A DNA stretch of 64,000 nucleotides from Streptomyces fradiae ATCC 10745 = DSM 40063 (GCF_008704425.1 NZ_CP023696.1:854501-918500); one strand, 5' to 3'. Shown: positions 1 through 8,794, numbered from the stretch's first letter. Translations and numbers: made by a program. Notes: generated from the sequence alone by a model not told the origin.

Positions 1-365
1 CCGACGGCGAGCGTGCCGAGGACGGCGCCCGCGGCGAGCAGGCCGCGCTCCTTCCAGGAGGCGAAGCGGACGGCGATGGAGCCGTCCTGGGCCTGGCGGC
101 GGCCGAGGTGCCACTGGCGCCAGCCCCACGCGGCGACGGCGATGACCAGCAGCTGCTTGCCCACGCCGCCGCCGAGCTGCGCGGAGGCGTAGGCGGCGAC
201 GAGGACGAGGCCGGAGAGCAGCTGGGCGGGCCAGGTGAGGATGGAGCGCCGCCAGCCGAGGGCGAGCGCGGCGAGGCCGATCGTGTTGCCGATCATGTCG
301 GACCAGATGATGCGCTGGCCGAAGGCGGTGAACGCCTCCGCGCCCAGCCAGTCGAAGGCGTTCAC
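1..365 (-). CDS. ribM: RibM/PnuX riboflavin transporter, C-terminus cut by window edge
   Basis: About 121 N-terminal codons of a small membrane protein of the PnuC family lie here; the rest is beyond the left edge. The start is GTG at 365, overlapping the ribE stop as GTGA, so translation is probably coupled to ribE. The visible part begins VNAFDWLGAEAF and holds hydrophobic segments interrupted by the RRS and WGWRQW motifs. In actinobacteria a PnuC-like protein within an FMN-riboswitch riboflavin operon is the riboflavin importer RibM (PnuX), and the position here fits that rather than nicotinamide riboside uptake. The role is inferred from family and context. PnuC-type nicotinamide transport is the alternative. 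Confidence 0.85.
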   Translation of the reverse strand, partial: MNAFDWLGAEAFTAFGQRIIWSDMIGNTIGLAALALGWRRSILTWPAQLLSGLVLVAAYASAQLGGGVGKQLLVIAVAAWGWRQWHLGRRQAQDGSIAVRFASWKERGLLAAGAVLGTLAV

Positions 366-964
366 CGGGAGGCCCCCCGCGTGCCGAGGAGGCGCTCGAC
401 GTACTTGGCGATGACGTCGACCTCCAGGTTGACGGGGTCGCCGGGCTGCTTGCGGCCGAGCGTGGTGAGGGCGAGCGTGGTGGGGATGAGGCTGACGGTG
501 AAGTGGTCGTCGGCGGCGTCCACGACGGTGAGGCTGACGCCGTCGACGGTGATGGAGCCCTTCTCGACCACGTAGCGGGCGAGGTCCGCCGGGAGGGAGA
601 CCCTCACGATCTCCCAGTTCTCGGAAGGGGTGCGCGCCTCGATGGTGCCGGTGCCGTCGACATGCCCCTGGACGACGTGCCCGCCGAAGCGGCCGTCGGC
701 GGGCATGGGCCGCTCCAGGTTGACGGGGGAGCCGACGGTGAGCGCGCCGAGGCTGGAGCGCTTGAGGGTCTCGGCCATGACGTCGGCGGTGAACTCGTCG
801 CCCTCCAGCTCCACGACCGTCAGGCAGACGCCGTTGACGGCGATCGAGTCGCCGTGCTTCGCGCCGTGCGTGACCACGGGGCCGCGCAGCCGGAAGCGGG
901 AGGCGTCGCCGAGGTCCTCCACGGCGGTGACCTCGCCCAGTTCTTCGACGATTCCGGTGAACAC
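362..964 (-). CDS. ribE: riboflavin synthase, alpha chain
   Basis: This 200-residue protein starts MFTGIVEELGEV, the near-invariant riboflavin synthase N-terminus, and has the two tandem lumazine-binding repeats of about 95 residues (second starting near FGGHVVQGHVDGTG). It dismutates two 6,7-dimethyl-8-ribityllumazine molecules into riboflavin in the cytoplasm. Length is normal for the family. The upstream ribD stop at 965 directly abuts the ATG at 964, and the stop overlaps the ribM start. The gene lies in the riboswitch-controlled rib operon. No odd residues were seen. Confidence 0.97.
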   Translation of the reverse strand: MFTGIVEELGEVTAVEDLGDASRFRLRGPVVTHGAKHGDSIAVNGVCLTVVELEGDEFTADVMAETLKRSSLGALTVGSPVNLERPMPADGRFGGHVVQGHVDGTGTIEARTPSENWEIVRVSLPADLARYVVEKGSITVDGVSLTVVDAADDHFTVSLIPTTLALTTLGRKQPGDPVNLEVDVIAKYVERLLGTRGASR

Positions 965-2071
965 TCACGTCTCCTTGGTGGTGGAGGGGCGGACGGGGCG
1001 GGCGGTGACGCGCAGGTCGGGGCCGAGGCGGTCGGTGCCGGTGACGCGCAGCCGCAGCGCGTCGGCGAGGGTGGCGATCCCGGCGTCGCCGAGCGCGGCG
1101 GGGCCGGCGCCCAGGAGTACGGGGGCGAGGTAGCCGACGACCTCGTCGACGGCGCCCTCGGCGGCGAAGGCGCCCGCGAGGGTCGGACCGCCTTCGAGGA
1201 GTACGGAGCGCACGCCCCGCTCGTGGAGGGCGGCCAGCAGGGCCGGGACGGACAGGCCGCGGCCATCGGCGGCCCTGGGCAGCCGGACGACGCCCACGCC
1301 GTCGAGATGGCCCGCGGCGGCGTCCTCGGCGACGGCGACCAGTGTGGGCGCGGCGTCGTCCAGCACGCGGGCGCCGGGCTTGACGGCGGTCGCCTCGGTG
1401 TCGACGACGACGCGCAGGGGCTGCGCGGCGCCGTCGACGCCGCGCACGGCGAGGTGCGGGTCGTCGGCGCGGGCGGTGCCGGAGCCGACGACGACCGCGT
1501 CCGCCTCGGCGCGCAGCCGGTGGACGTCGGCGCGGGACTCGGGCGAGGTGATCCAGCGGCTGGTGCCGTCGGCGGCGGCGACGCGGCCGTCGAGGGTGGC
1601 GGCGTACTTCCAGCGGACGTGGGGGCGCCCGAGGCGTACGGAGGTGAGCCAGGCGGCGTTGCCGGCCTCGGCCTCGTCGGCGAGGAGCCCTTCCTCGACC
1701 CGGACGCCGGCCGCGCGGAGGGTGGCCGCGCCGCCGCCCGCCCGCGGGTCGGGGTCGGCGACCGCGTAGACGACCCGGGCGATGCCGGCCTCGATGAGCG
1801 CCTGGGAGCAGGGGCCGGTGCGGCCGGTGTGGTCGCAGGGTTCGAGGGTGACGTAGGCGGTGCCGCCGCGGGCGAGGACACCGGCCTGGCGCAGGGCGTG
1901 GACCTCGGCGTGGGGGCCGCCGGCGCGCTGGTGGTACCCGGCGCCGACCTCGTGGCCGGAGGCGTCCAGGACGACGCACCCGACGACCGGGTTCGGGCTG
2001 GTGAAGCCGAGTCCGCGGGCGGCGAGCGCGACGGCTCGGCGCATGGCGGTCGTGTCGGCCGCTGTGGCCAC
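965..2071 (-). CDS. ribD: bifunctional pyrimidine deaminase / reductase RibD
   Basis: This 368-residue protein carries out the deamination and ribosyl reduction steps of riboflavin synthesis. The N-terminal deaminase domain shows the zinc site HAE (residues 54-56) and PCDHTGRTGPC (cysteines 79 and 88). The C-terminal reductase half follows from about residue 150. GTG at 2071 was chosen because AGGAGGA sits just upstream; the frame stays open to 2242, but that extension runs into the riboswitch leader and has no conserved sequence. The FMN riboswitch ends about 165 nt upstream of this start, so FMN level should control this gene and the ribE-ribM genes behind it. Confidence 0.96.
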   Translation of the reverse strand: MATAADTTAMRRAVALAARGLGFTSPNPVVGCVVLDASGHEVGAGYHQRAGGPHAEVHALRQAGVLARGGTAYVTLEPCDHTGRTGPCSQALIEAGIARVVYAVADPDPRAGGGAATLRAAGVRVEEGLLADEAEAGNAAWLTSVRLGRPHVRWKYAATLDGRVAAADGTSRWITSPESRADVHRLRAEADAVVVGSGTARADDPHLAVRGVDGAAQPLRVVVDTEATAVKPGARVLDDAAPTLVAVAEDAAAGHLDGVGVVRLPRAADGRGLSVPALLAALHERGVRSVLLEGGPTLAGAFAAEGAVDEVVGYLAPVLLGAGPAALGDAGIATLADALRLRVTGTDRLGPDLRVTARPVRPSTTKET

Positions 2072-2236
2072 CGGGTCCTCCTGCCTCTTCGGGCACGGAC
2101 TCCGGGGCCTGTCGGTGAACGACAGGAGCGAGCGGACGGCACCCGCACGGGGGTACGCCGCCACGGCGCCCGCCCGGCCTCCGGGTGTGCCCGGCTGCCG
2201 GCAGACGACGGCGCGCCCCTTGAGGGGTCGCCCGCC

Positions 2237-2363
2237 GCGCACTGCCTCCCATCCGGACTTTCACCGTCGGTCCAGGAGTTTCACCTGGTCAACCGGCCAC
2301 TGGATGCGGCCGGGTCGCGGACTGTAACCGCCGGTTCGGAATTACACCGACCCCGGAGTGCGC
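2237..2363 (-). promoter_or_regulatory. FMN riboswitch (RFN element)
   Basis: On the minus strand the conserved RFN core is readable: a GGTCGGTGTAATTCC arm, the ACCGGCGGTTACAGTCC block, a GGTGAAACTCC arm, and CCGACGGTGAAAGTCCGGAT. The outer P1 helix pairs 2357-2363 with 2237-2243. The element precedes ribD and its spacing of about 165 nt leaves room for an expression platform. FMN binding is known to switch such leaders off. Confidence 0.96.
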
Positions 2364-2879
2364 TGCTGCTGATACAGGCCCAGTGTGCCATGGCTCCGCG
2401 CCGCCGAACGGGTGATCCCCTGTGGACTGACTCACAACCGGGGGCGCGGCCCGACCCCCGCGCTCCCCTCCGCCCTCGTACGCCACCGTCCCGCGCCGCA
2501 TGCCGGGACGCGCGCCGCGGGACGCGCGCCGCCCCTGCCCGGTGTCCGTGCCCGGTGTCCGCGCCCCCGGTGTCCGTGCCCGGCACCTCGACACGGCAGC
2601 ACGGCGGTACCGGGTGCGGTGGTACCCGGTGCGGTGGCGCCCCGGCACGGCGGCCCCCGGCGTGAAGGCGTGCGGCGTGAAGGCATGCGGCGTGAAGGCA
2701 TGCGGCGTGAAGGCCACGTGGACGGCGGCACCGGGCGCGGGGCGCGACTTCGGGCACCCCACTCCCCCGCGCGCGTACGGCGCCCGCTCCACAGGAGCCC
2801 GCGCCCCGCCCCGGAGTGAACCCCCCTGCGCTCCGGGCGCGTTCCGGACCGGGGGGCACGCCGAAACCCTCACCCCCCA
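2364..2879. other. non-coding gap between rib operon leader and chitinase promoter
   Basis: No convincing gene is seen. The region is very GC-rich, open in several frames, and contains short direct repeats of GGTGTCCGTGCCC type near 2540-2580 and the 15-bp array listed separately. It must hold the rib operon promoter just upstream of the riboswitch, but no clear -35/-10 pair could be picked out. Confidence 0.6.
2659..2714. repeat. 15-bp tandem repeat, four units
   Basis: The 11-bp core GGCGTGAAGGC recurs at 2659, 2674, 2689 and 2704, a strict 15-bp period. Read on the minus strand it would encode AFTPH repeats, but no gene context supports translation. Confidence 0.85.
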
Positions 2880-2923
2880 ATTGGTCCAGACCTATTGACG
2901 CTTTGGTCTAGTCCTCTTAATGT
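2880..2923 (+). promoter_or_regulatory. chitinase promoter with two DasR-type (dre) boxes
   Basis: A good -35 TTGACG (2895-2900) and -10 TAATGT (2918-2923) are 17 bp apart. Two near-palindromes of the TGGTCTAGACCA type flank the -35: ATTGGTCCAGACCTAT (2880-2895) and TTTGGTCTAGTCCTCT (2902-2917). Each matches 12 of 16 positions of the DasR consensus as recalled. Direct repeats of this form are established in Streptomyces chitinase promoters and make them respond to N-acetylglucosamine through DasR. Binding here is inferred. Confidence 0.85.
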
Positions 2924-3043
2924 CTGCGTCACCTCTCCGCGGAGGAGGCCCCCGGTGTGCGCACACCGGGGCCCGGCACGACCCCAACCCCCTGCCAGAA
3001 GCCGCACGTTGTGTGAAGCCCGACTCCCCAGGAGGAGCCGACC

Positions 3044-5368
3044 GTGCTGTCATCCCCCCGTGCGAGAGCCTCGCTGCTCGCATCCGGCGCCGCCGTCGCC
3101 GGACTGCTGCTCAGCTCGCTCTCCGGCGGCGTCTCGTACGCCGCCGACAACGAGGCATGTCGCCCCGACGGCCTGTACCAGACGCCCGGCGTCGACGTCC
3201 CCTACTGCTCCGTGTACGACACCGAGGGCCGCGAGAAGATGGGCCCCGACCACCAGCGCCGCGTCATCGGCTACTTCACCGGCTGGCGCACCGGCAAGGA
3301 CGGCACGCCCGCCTACCTCGCCCACGACATCCCGTGGGACAAGATCACCCACATCAACTACGCCTTCGCCCACGTGGGCGCCGGCAACAAGATCTCCGTG
3401 GGCACCGACGGCCCGAACAACGCCGCCACCGGCATGACCTGGCCGGGCGTGGCGGGCGCCGAGATGGACCCGGCCCTGCCCTACAAGGGCCACTTCAACC
3501 TGCTGAACAAGTTCAAGAAGCAGCACCCGGACGTCAAGACGCTGATCTCGGTCGGCGGCTGGGCGGAGACCGGCGGCTACTTCGACGACAGCGGCAAGCG
3601 CGTGGCCTCCGGCGGCTTCTACTCGATGGCCACCAACGCGGACGGCTCGGTCAACCACGCGGGCATCAACACCTTCGCCGACTCGGCGGTCGACTTCATC
3701 AAGAAGTACGGCTTCAACGGCGTCGACATCGACTACGAGTACGCGACGACCATGAAGGACGCGGGCAACCCGCTCGACTGGCCGATCGCCAACGCCCGCC
3801 GCGCCGGCCTGGTCCAGGGCTACACGGTGCTGATGAAGACCCTGCGCGAGAAGCTCGACCGCGCCGGCGCCGCCGACGGCAAGCACTACCTGCTGACCGT
3901 CGCCGCCCCGTCCTCGGGCTACCTGCTGCGCGGCATGGAGACGTACCAGCAGCAGAAGTACCTCGACTACGTCAACATCATGTCGTACGACCTGCACGGC
4001 GCCTGGAACGAGCACGTCGGCCCCAACGCCTCGCTGTTCGACGACGGCAAGGACTCCGAGCTGGCCGCCGCGAACGTCTACGGCAGCCAGCAGTACGGCG
4101 GCATCGGGTACCTCAACACCGACTGGGCGTACCACTACTTCCGCGGCTCCATGCCGGCCGGGCGCATCAACATCGGCCTGCCGTACTACACCCGCGGCTT
4201 CAAGAACGTCCAGGGCGGCACCGACGGCCTGTGGGGCAAGGCGGCGGCCACCAGCTGCCCGGCCGGCTCCGGCCTGACCAAGTGCGGTGACGGCGCGGTC
4301 GGCATCGACAACCTGTGGCACGACAAGGACGACAACGGCAAGGAGTCCCCGGCGGGCTCCAACCCGATGTGGCACGCCAAGAACCTCGAGAAGGGCGTCG
4401 CCGGCGACTACCTCCCCTCGTACGGCTTCCCCGCCGACACGAAGCTGACCGGCACCTACGCCCGCAAGTACGACTCCACGCTGGTGGCGCCGTGGCTGTG
4501 GAACGCCGAGAAGAAGGTCTTCCTCTCCACGGAGGACGAGCAGTCGGTGGCCCGCAAGGCGGACTACGTGGTCGACAAGGGCATCGGCGGCACGATGGTC
4601 TGGGAGCTGGCGGGCGACTACGACTGGAACGCGGCGAAGGGCCAGTACGAGCCCGGCTCCACGCTGACGTCGCTGATGTACGACAAGTTCAAGGCGGCCG
4701 CCCCGTACGGCGCGAAGGTCTCGAACAAGGCGCTGCCGACCAAGGCCGTCGACATCGGCGTGCAGTTCGGCGAGTTCAAGCTCGGGGACTCCAACTACCC
4801 GATCACACCCAAGGTGAAGATCACCAACAACACGAAGACGACGCTGCCGGGCGGTACGGAGTTCCAGTTCGACTACGCCACCTCCGCACCCGCCAACGCC
4901 TCGGACCAGTCCGGCTTCGGCACCAAGGTGATCAGCAGCGACCACACGGGCAGCAACGTGGGCGGGCTGAAGGGCGACTTCCACCGCGTCTCGCTGAAGC
5001 TGCCGGCGTGGCAGACCCTCGCGCCGGGCGCCTCGGTGGAGCTGTCGTTCAACTACTACCTGCCGGTCTCGACCCCGTCGAACTGGACGGTGAACATCGC
5101 GGGCACGACGTACGCGCTCGCCGGCGACCTCGCCCGCGGCACCACCGTCGTGGAGCCCGGCACGGGCACCGGCCCCTCGCCGGGCCCGTCGGACCCGCCG
5201 CTCCCGGGCGAGTGCACGGCCCCGGCGTGGAACGCCTCGGCCGCGTACGGCAGCGGCTCCACCGTCTCCCACAAGTCCCGTACGTGGAAGGCGAAGTGGT
5301 GGACGCAGGGCGAGGAGCCCGGCACCACGGGCGAGTGGGGCGTCTGGCAGGACCTCGGCGCCTGCTGA
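3044..5368 (+). CDS. secreted GH18 chitinase with C-terminal chitin-binding domain
   Basis: This 774-residue exochitinase/endochitinase-type enzyme would hydrolyse chitin outside the cell. Residues 1-33 form a Sec signal peptide (RAR, a hydrophobic run, cleavage after SYA). The GH18 catalytic motif is at 225-232, NGVDIDYE, with Glu232 as proton donor and the first Asp of DxxDxDxE replaced by Asn, as in many GH18 enzymes. Residues about 555-705 form a chitinase-associated beta domain, followed by a Pro/Gly linker and a CBM5/12 module at about 724-774 ([13 protein letters not shown], aromatic WWTQGEEPG). GTG at 3044 follows AGGAGGAG at a good distance. The gene is monocistronic between a dre-containing promoter and a strong hairpin. 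Confidence 0.96.
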   Translation: MLSSPRARASLLASGAAVAGLLLSSLSGGVSYAADNEACRPDGLYQTPGVDVPYCSVYDTEGREKMGPDHQRRVIGYFTGWRTGKDGTPAYLAHDIPWDKITHINYAFAHVGAGNKISVGTDGPNNAATGMTWPGVAGAEMDPALPYKGHFNLLNKFKKQHPDVKTLISVGGWAETGGYFDDSGKRVASGGFYSMATNADGSVNHAGINTFADSAVDFIKKYGFNGVDIDYEYATTMKDAGNPLDWPIANARRAGLVQGYTVLMKTLREKLDRAGAADGKHYLLTVAAPSSGYLLRGMETYQQQKYLDYVNIMSYDLHGAWNEHVGPNASLFDDGKDSELAAANVYGSQQYGGIGYLNTDWAYHYFRGSMPAGRINIGLPYYTRGFKNVQGGTDGLWGKAAATSCPAGSGLTKCGDGAVGIDNLWHDKDDNGKESPAGSNPMWHAKNLEKGVAGDYLPSYGFPADTKLTGTYARKYDSTLVAPWLWNAEKKVFLSTEDEQSVARKADYVVDKGIGGTMVWELAGDYDWNAAKGQYEPGSTLTSLMYDKFKAAAPYGAKVSNKALPTKAVDIGVQFGEFKLGDSNYPITPKVKITNNTKTTLPGGTEFQFDYATSAPANASDQSGFGTKVISSDHTGSNVGGLKGDFHRVSLKLPAWQTLAPGASVELSFNYYLPVSTPSNWTVNIAGTTYALAGDLARGTTVVEPGTGTGPSPGPSDPPLPGECTAPAWNASAAYGSGSTVSHKSRTWKAKWWTQGEEPGTTGEWGVWQDLGAC

Positions 5369-5423
5369 CGCGCGAGAGCCGGACCGCGGGGTGATTGACC
5401 CCCGGCGGTCCGGGCACGAGGAC

Positions 5424-5472
5424 GGAGACCCGGTGGCGGTGAAGAAAGGCCCTTGCCCGCCACCGGGTCTCC
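5424..5472 (+). terminator. strong hairpin terminator after chitinase
   Basis: The 16-bp arm GGAGACCCGGTGGCGG at 5424-5439 pairs perfectly with 5457-5472 across a 17-nt loop. It follows the chitinase stop by 55 nt. There is no U tract, as is usual in Streptomyces. It ends 31 nt before the next start codon. Confidence 0.9.
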
Positions 5473-5503
5473 TCCTGTCCGGCGGCACTGGCAGGCTGGG
5501 GCC

Positions 5504-6424
5504 GTGAGCGCCGTGACGAAGTCCGCCGAAGAGTTCGAGTCCCACCGCCCGCGCCTCTTCGGCCTCGCCTACCGGATGCTCGGCTCCGCCGCCGAGGCCG
5601 AGGACGTGGTGCAGGACGCCTACCTGCGGTGGAGCGGGGCCGACCCGGACCGCGTCGAACGGCCGGGGGCCTGGCTGGCGACGGTCGTCACCCGCCTGTG
5701 CCTGAACCGGCTCACCTCGGCCCGCGCCCGGCGTGAGGAGTACCCCGGCCCCTGGCTGCCCGAGCCGCTCGTCACCGACGACGCCGCGCTCGGCCCGCCG
5801 GAGTCGGCCGAGCGGCGGGAGGCCGTCTCCATGGCGCTGCTGGTGCTGCTGGAGCGGCTGACACCGGCCGAGCGGGCGGTGTACGTGCTGCGCGAGGCGT
5901 TCGCGTACAGCCACCGCGAGATCGCCGGGGCCGTCGGCGTCAGCGAGGCCAACAGCCGCCAGCTCCACCGCAGGGCGAGCGCGCGGGTGGCCTCCGCCGG
6001 GCCCCTGTCCGGCCCCCGGGACGAGCGGCGCCACCGCGAGCTGGTCGATGCCTTCGCCGCCGCCGCCCGCGACGGCGACCTGGCCGCCCTGGAGAAGGTC
6101 CTCGCCGACGACGTGACCTGGGTGGGCGACGGCGGCGGCGTCGTACGGTCCGGGCTGCGGCCCCTCGTGGGCCGGGCGAAGGTGCTGCGCTTCCTGGCCG
6201 GTGTCCTGCCGCGCCGGCAGGGCGGTGTGCGCTTCGAGCGCGCCGAGGTCAACGGGGCGGCCGCGCTGGTCGCGTGGTCGGGCCCCGCACTGGTCACGGT
6301 CGCGTCGTTCACGGTGCGCGACGGGCTCGTGGCCACCGTGCACAGTACGGTCAACCCGGACAAACTGGCCTACGCGGAGCGTCAGCTGTCACATCCGGGA
6401 GGTCTCGCCGGTTCTCACCGGTGA
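5504..6424 (+). CDS. sigJ: ECF41-family RNA polymerase sigma factor (SigJ type)
   Basis: A 306-residue ECF sigma factor with sigma-2 (residues 10-75, EAEDVVQDAYLRW) and sigma-4 (105-160, SHREIAGAVGVSEANSRQ) regions plus a C-terminal SnoaL/NTF2-like domain of about 130 residues. That domain holds the two ECF41 signature motifs, DGGG (209-212) and NPDK (284-287). In the family this extension replaces a separate anti-sigma factor and tunes activity in cis. GTG 5504 was chosen because similarity begins at VTKSAEEFESHRPRLF; GTG 5513 is possible and the longer frame from 5453 runs through a terminator hairpin. No clear Shine-Dalgarno sequence was seen. The next gene is the type of partner ECF41 factors usually control. 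Confidence 0.92.
   Translation: MSAVTKSAEEFESHRPRLFGLAYRMLGSAAEAEDVVQDAYLRWSGADPDRVERPGAWLATVVTRLCLNRLTSARARREEYPGPWLPEPLVTDDAALGPPESAERREAVSMALLVLLERLTPAERAVYVLREAFAYSHREIAGAVGVSEANSRQLHRRASARVASAGPLSGPRDERRHRELVDAFAAAARDGDLAALEKVLADDVTWVGDGGGVVRSGLRPLVGRAKVLRFLAGVLPRRQGGVRFERAEVNGAAALVAWSGPALVTVASFTVRDGLVATVHSTVNPDKLAYAERQLSHPGGLAGSHR
6387..6414 (+). promoter_or_regulatory. candidate ECF41-dependent promoter
   Basis: TGTCACA (6387-6393) equals the -35 motif reported for ECF41 promoters. It lies in the last codons of the sigma gene, about 60 bp before the epimerase start. The downstream half is weak: CGGTTC at 6409-6414 instead of a clean CGTC. A chance match is possible. Confidence 0.4.
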
Positions 6425-6455
6425 CATCCACCGGCGGAAAGAGGCGGGCAGGACC

Positions 6456-7211
6456 ATGGGAACGATCGTGGTGACAGGCGGTACGGGGACGCTGGGGCGG
6501 CACGTCACCGAGCGGCTGCGCGAGGCGGGGCGGGAGGTGCGGGTGGTCAGCCGCCACTCCGCTCCGTACGCCGTCGACCTGCGCGACGGCAGGGGGCTGG
6601 ACGCGGCGCTGGCGGGCGCCGGGACGGTGGTGCACTGCGCGACCACGCCGAGCGGCGGCGACGAGCGGGCCGCGCGGCGGCTGATCGACGCGGCCGGGCG
6701 GGCCGGGGTCGCCCATCTGGTGTACATCTCGATCGTCGGGGTCGACCGGGTCCCCTTCGGCTACTACCGGACCAAGCTGGCCGTCGAGGGACTGGTCGAG
6801 CGGTCCGGGCTCGGCTGGACCATCCTGCGGACCACGCAGTTCCACGACCTGGTGCTGCGCGTACTGCAAGGGGCGGCCCGGCTGCCGCTGCTCCTCCCCG
6901 TCCCGGCGGGCGTCCCGGACCAGCCCGTCGAGGTACGGGAGGTCGCGGCGCACCTCGCCGAACTGGCCCTGGGGGAGCCCGCGGGGCGCGTGCCGGACAT
7001 GGGCGGGCCCGAGGTCCGGACGCTGGAGGACCTGGCGGAGGCCTATCTGCGGGCCTCCGGGCGACGGCGCCGGGTGGTGCGGGTGCCGCTGGTGGGCGCG
7101 TCGTACCGGGCGTTCCGCGCGGGCGGGCACCTGGCGCGGGACCGGGCGGTCGGGACAGGCACGTTCGAGGACCACCTGCGGCGGCACTTCGCGCCGGGGG
7201 CGCGGGGGTAG
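6456..7211 (+). CDS. NAD(P)-binding epimerase/NmrA-type protein
   Basis: A 251-residue extended or atypical SDR. The N-terminal dinucleotide motif GGTGTLGRHV (residues 8-17) is followed by a Rossmann fold, VYISIVGVDRVPFGYYRTKLAVE with the YxxxK-like pair, and a variable C-terminal substrate half. The substrate is unknown. ATG at 6456 is preceded by AGAGGCGGGCAGG. It lies 31 bp after the ECF41 sigma gene on the same strand. Genes for a carboxymuconolactone decarboxylase, oxidoreductase or epimerase beside ECF41 genes are the family's known targets, so this is the probable output of that switch. The biochemical role cannot be inferred. Confidence 0.88.
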   Translation: MGTIVVTGGTGTLGRHVTERLREAGREVRVVSRHSAPYAVDLRDGRGLDAALAGAGTVVHCATTPSGGDERAARRLIDAAGRAGVAHLVYISIVGVDRVPFGYYRTKLAVEGLVERSGLGWTILRTTQFHDLVLRVLQGAARLPLLLPVPAGVPDQPVEVREVAAHLAELALGEPAGRVPDMGGPEVRTLEDLAEAYLRASGRRRRVVRVPLVGASYRAFRAGGHLARDRAVGTGTFEDHLRRHFAPGARG

Positions 7212-7352
7212 GCGGGGCACGCGGCGGGGCGGCACCGGGCGGGGCCGCGCCTGCGGGGCCGCGCCTGCGGGCCCGGCGCACGGGCACCGGCTCGACCCGG
7301 GCGCACGGGTCGGCGCGGGCATCGGGGGCGGCGCGGGGCGTCGGGTCGTCAC

Positions 7353-7432
7353 GCGGGCGTCAAGGGCGGCGCGCCGGCGTCAAGGGCGGCTCGCAGTCGT
7401 CAGGGGCGGCGCGCAGGGATCGGGCGGCGCGG
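7353..7432. repeat. imperfect 20-bp tandem repeat
   Basis: Units of the form GCGTCAAGGGCGGC recur at about 20-bp spacing near 7357, 7377 and 7397, with a decayed fourth. They lie between the convergent 3' ends of the epimerase gene and the ROK gene. The 14-bp GGGGCCGCGCCTGC is also duplicated near 7240. The 232-bp gap holds nothing else recognisable. Confidence 0.7.
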
Positions 7433-7443
7433 GGGCGCCCGGC

Positions 7444-8664
7444 TCAGTGCGCGGGCAGGGGGCCGAAGAGGGCGTCCTGGGCGGCGTCGCGTGCCGTGAG
7501 GAGCGCGCCCCTCAGCACCGCCGCGCCGCCCAGGGTGCTCGCCCGGACCTCGGTGCGCAGCGGCGACAGCGCCGCGAGCCGCTCCTCCACCCTGGCCGCG
7601 AGCACCGCGCCGCCCGCGTGGCCGAGTTCGCCGCCGAGGACCACGCACCCCGGGTCCAGTACGGCGCCGACCGCCGCCGCGCCCAGGGCGACGCGCTCGG
7701 CCAGGGCGTCCAGGAAGGCGCCCGCGGGCCGCGCGTCCCGGCCCCGCGCCGCCAGCCGCTCCAGTGCGTCCCGCACCGCCGACGCCCCGGCCGGCACGCC
7801 CTCCGTGTCGCTGCCCCCCGCCTCGATGCCGTACGAGCCGGCCAGCGCCCGCACGGCCCGCGAACCGGCCAGGGCGTGGAAGCCGCCGGAGCAGTCCGCG
7901 GCGGACGGCAGGGCGCCGGTGCCGGGCACCGGCAGGAAGCCGATCTCGCCCGCGCCGCCCGACGCGCCGCGCCGCACGGCGCCGTCCAGCACCACGGCGG
8001 CGCCGACGCCGTGGCCCAGCCAGAGCAGGACGAACGTGTCCCGGTCGCGGGCCGCGCCCTCACGCAGCTCCGCCACGGCCGCGACGTTGGTCTCGTTCTC
8101 CACCAGGACGGCCGCCGGCACCCGCTCGCGCACCACGCCGACCAGTCGGCGGTGCCAGGCCGGCAGGCCGGCCGAGTCGCGCAGGGCGCCGGTCACCGGG
8201 TCGATCAGTCCGGGCGCGCCGATGCCCACCGTGTGCAGCCGGGTGGCGCCCGCCTCCGCCGCGGTCCGCTCCAGCAGGGCGGCGGCGCGCTCGACGGCGG
8301 GCCCGGTGTCGAGGTCGCCGCCGATGGGCGCGGCCGCCTCCGCGAGCGGGGTGCCCAGCAGGTCGGTGACCGTGACGGTCAGACCGCGCAGCCGTACGTC
8401 GAGCGCGGCCAGGTGCGCCCGGTCGGCCGCGATCCCGTACACCTTGGCGTTCGGGCCGCGCCGCTCGGCGCCGGACTCCCCCACGACGCGGACGAGGCCC
8501 GCGCCGCGCAGCCGCTCGACGAGGTCGGCGACCGTGGGGCGGGACAGACCGGTCAGGGCCTTCAGCTCACCTGCCGTCAGGGGCCCCTCCTCCTGGAGCA
8601 GTCGCAGGGCGAGCCGGTCGTTGATGGCCCGGGCGGTGCTGGGGGACGCGGGGGCGGGGGGCAT
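7444..8664 (-). CDS. ROK-family transcriptional regulator
   Basis: A 406-residue protein with an N-terminal winged helix-turn-helix at about 25-75 (TAGELKALTGLSRPTVADLVERLR) followed by a ROK sugar-kinase-like domain (GIGAPGLIDPVTG, LVENETNVAAVAE, LWLGHGVGAAVVLDG). The family's Cys-rich zinc motif CxCGxxGC is not intact: only CSGGFHALAG is seen, so metal binding is doubtful. ATG 8664 was preferred to the open frame reaching 8979, because that extension overlaps the divergent transporter gene. It is probably a sugar-responsive repressor of the divergent MFS gene. The ligand is unknown. Confidence 0.92.
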   Translation of the reverse strand: MPPAPASPSTARAINDRLALRLLQEEGPLTAGELKALTGLSRPTVADLVERLRGAGLVRVVGESGAERRGPNAKVYGIAADRAHLAALDVRLRGLTVTVTDLLGTPLAEAAAPIGGDLDTGPAVERAAALLERTAAEAGATRLHTVGIGAPGLIDPVTGALRDSAGLPAWHRRLVGVVRERVPAAVLVENETNVAAVAELREGAARDRDTFVLLWLGHGVGAAVVLDGAVRRGASGGAGEIGFLPVPGTGALPSAADCSGGFHALAGSRAVRALAGSYGIEAGGSDTEGVPAGASAVRDALERLAARGRDARPAGAFLDALAERVALGAAAVGAVLDPGCVVLGGELGHAGGAVLAARVEERLAALSPLRTEVRASTLGGAAVLRGALLTARDAAQDALFGPLPAH

Positions 8665-8687
8665 GCCGTGGATCCTCTCAGATCTTA

Positions 8688-8710
8688 CTTTCAGGCAGGG
8701 TTCCTGATAG
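8688..8710. promoter_or_regulatory. inverted repeat, likely ROK operator
   Basis: CTTTCAGG (8688-8695) and CCTGATAG (8703-8710) form an inverted repeat with 7 of 8 positions matched around a 7-bp centre. It lies in the 130-bp divergent gap in the only AT-richer stretch there. ROK regulators typically bind such palindromes between divergent genes. Confidence 0.6.
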
Positions 8711-8794
8711 TTTACGCGCGGCGCGCCGGGCACGGGCCGGCCGCCGCGCGCACGGCAGACCGCAGATCGCGGATCGCAGACCGGGGAGGGCCCA

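Noticed and set aside
2659..2714. Possible CRISPR-like array from regularly spaced repeats
   Set aside because: The units are 15 bp with almost no spacer and no cas genes occur in the window; the other arrays (50243, 54571) are also simple tandem repeats.
2289..2880. Minus-strand frames encoding AFTPH repeats upstream of the chitinase
   Set aside because: They overlap the FMN riboswitch and consist of repeat-derived peptide; no start signal or conserved domain.
3050..6343. 1097-codon open frame on the minus strand opposite the chitinase and sigma genes
   Set aside because: It is a GC-bias shadow: the plus-strand chitinase and ECF41 genes have clear domains and signals, while the shadow protein is compositionally biased and matches nothing.
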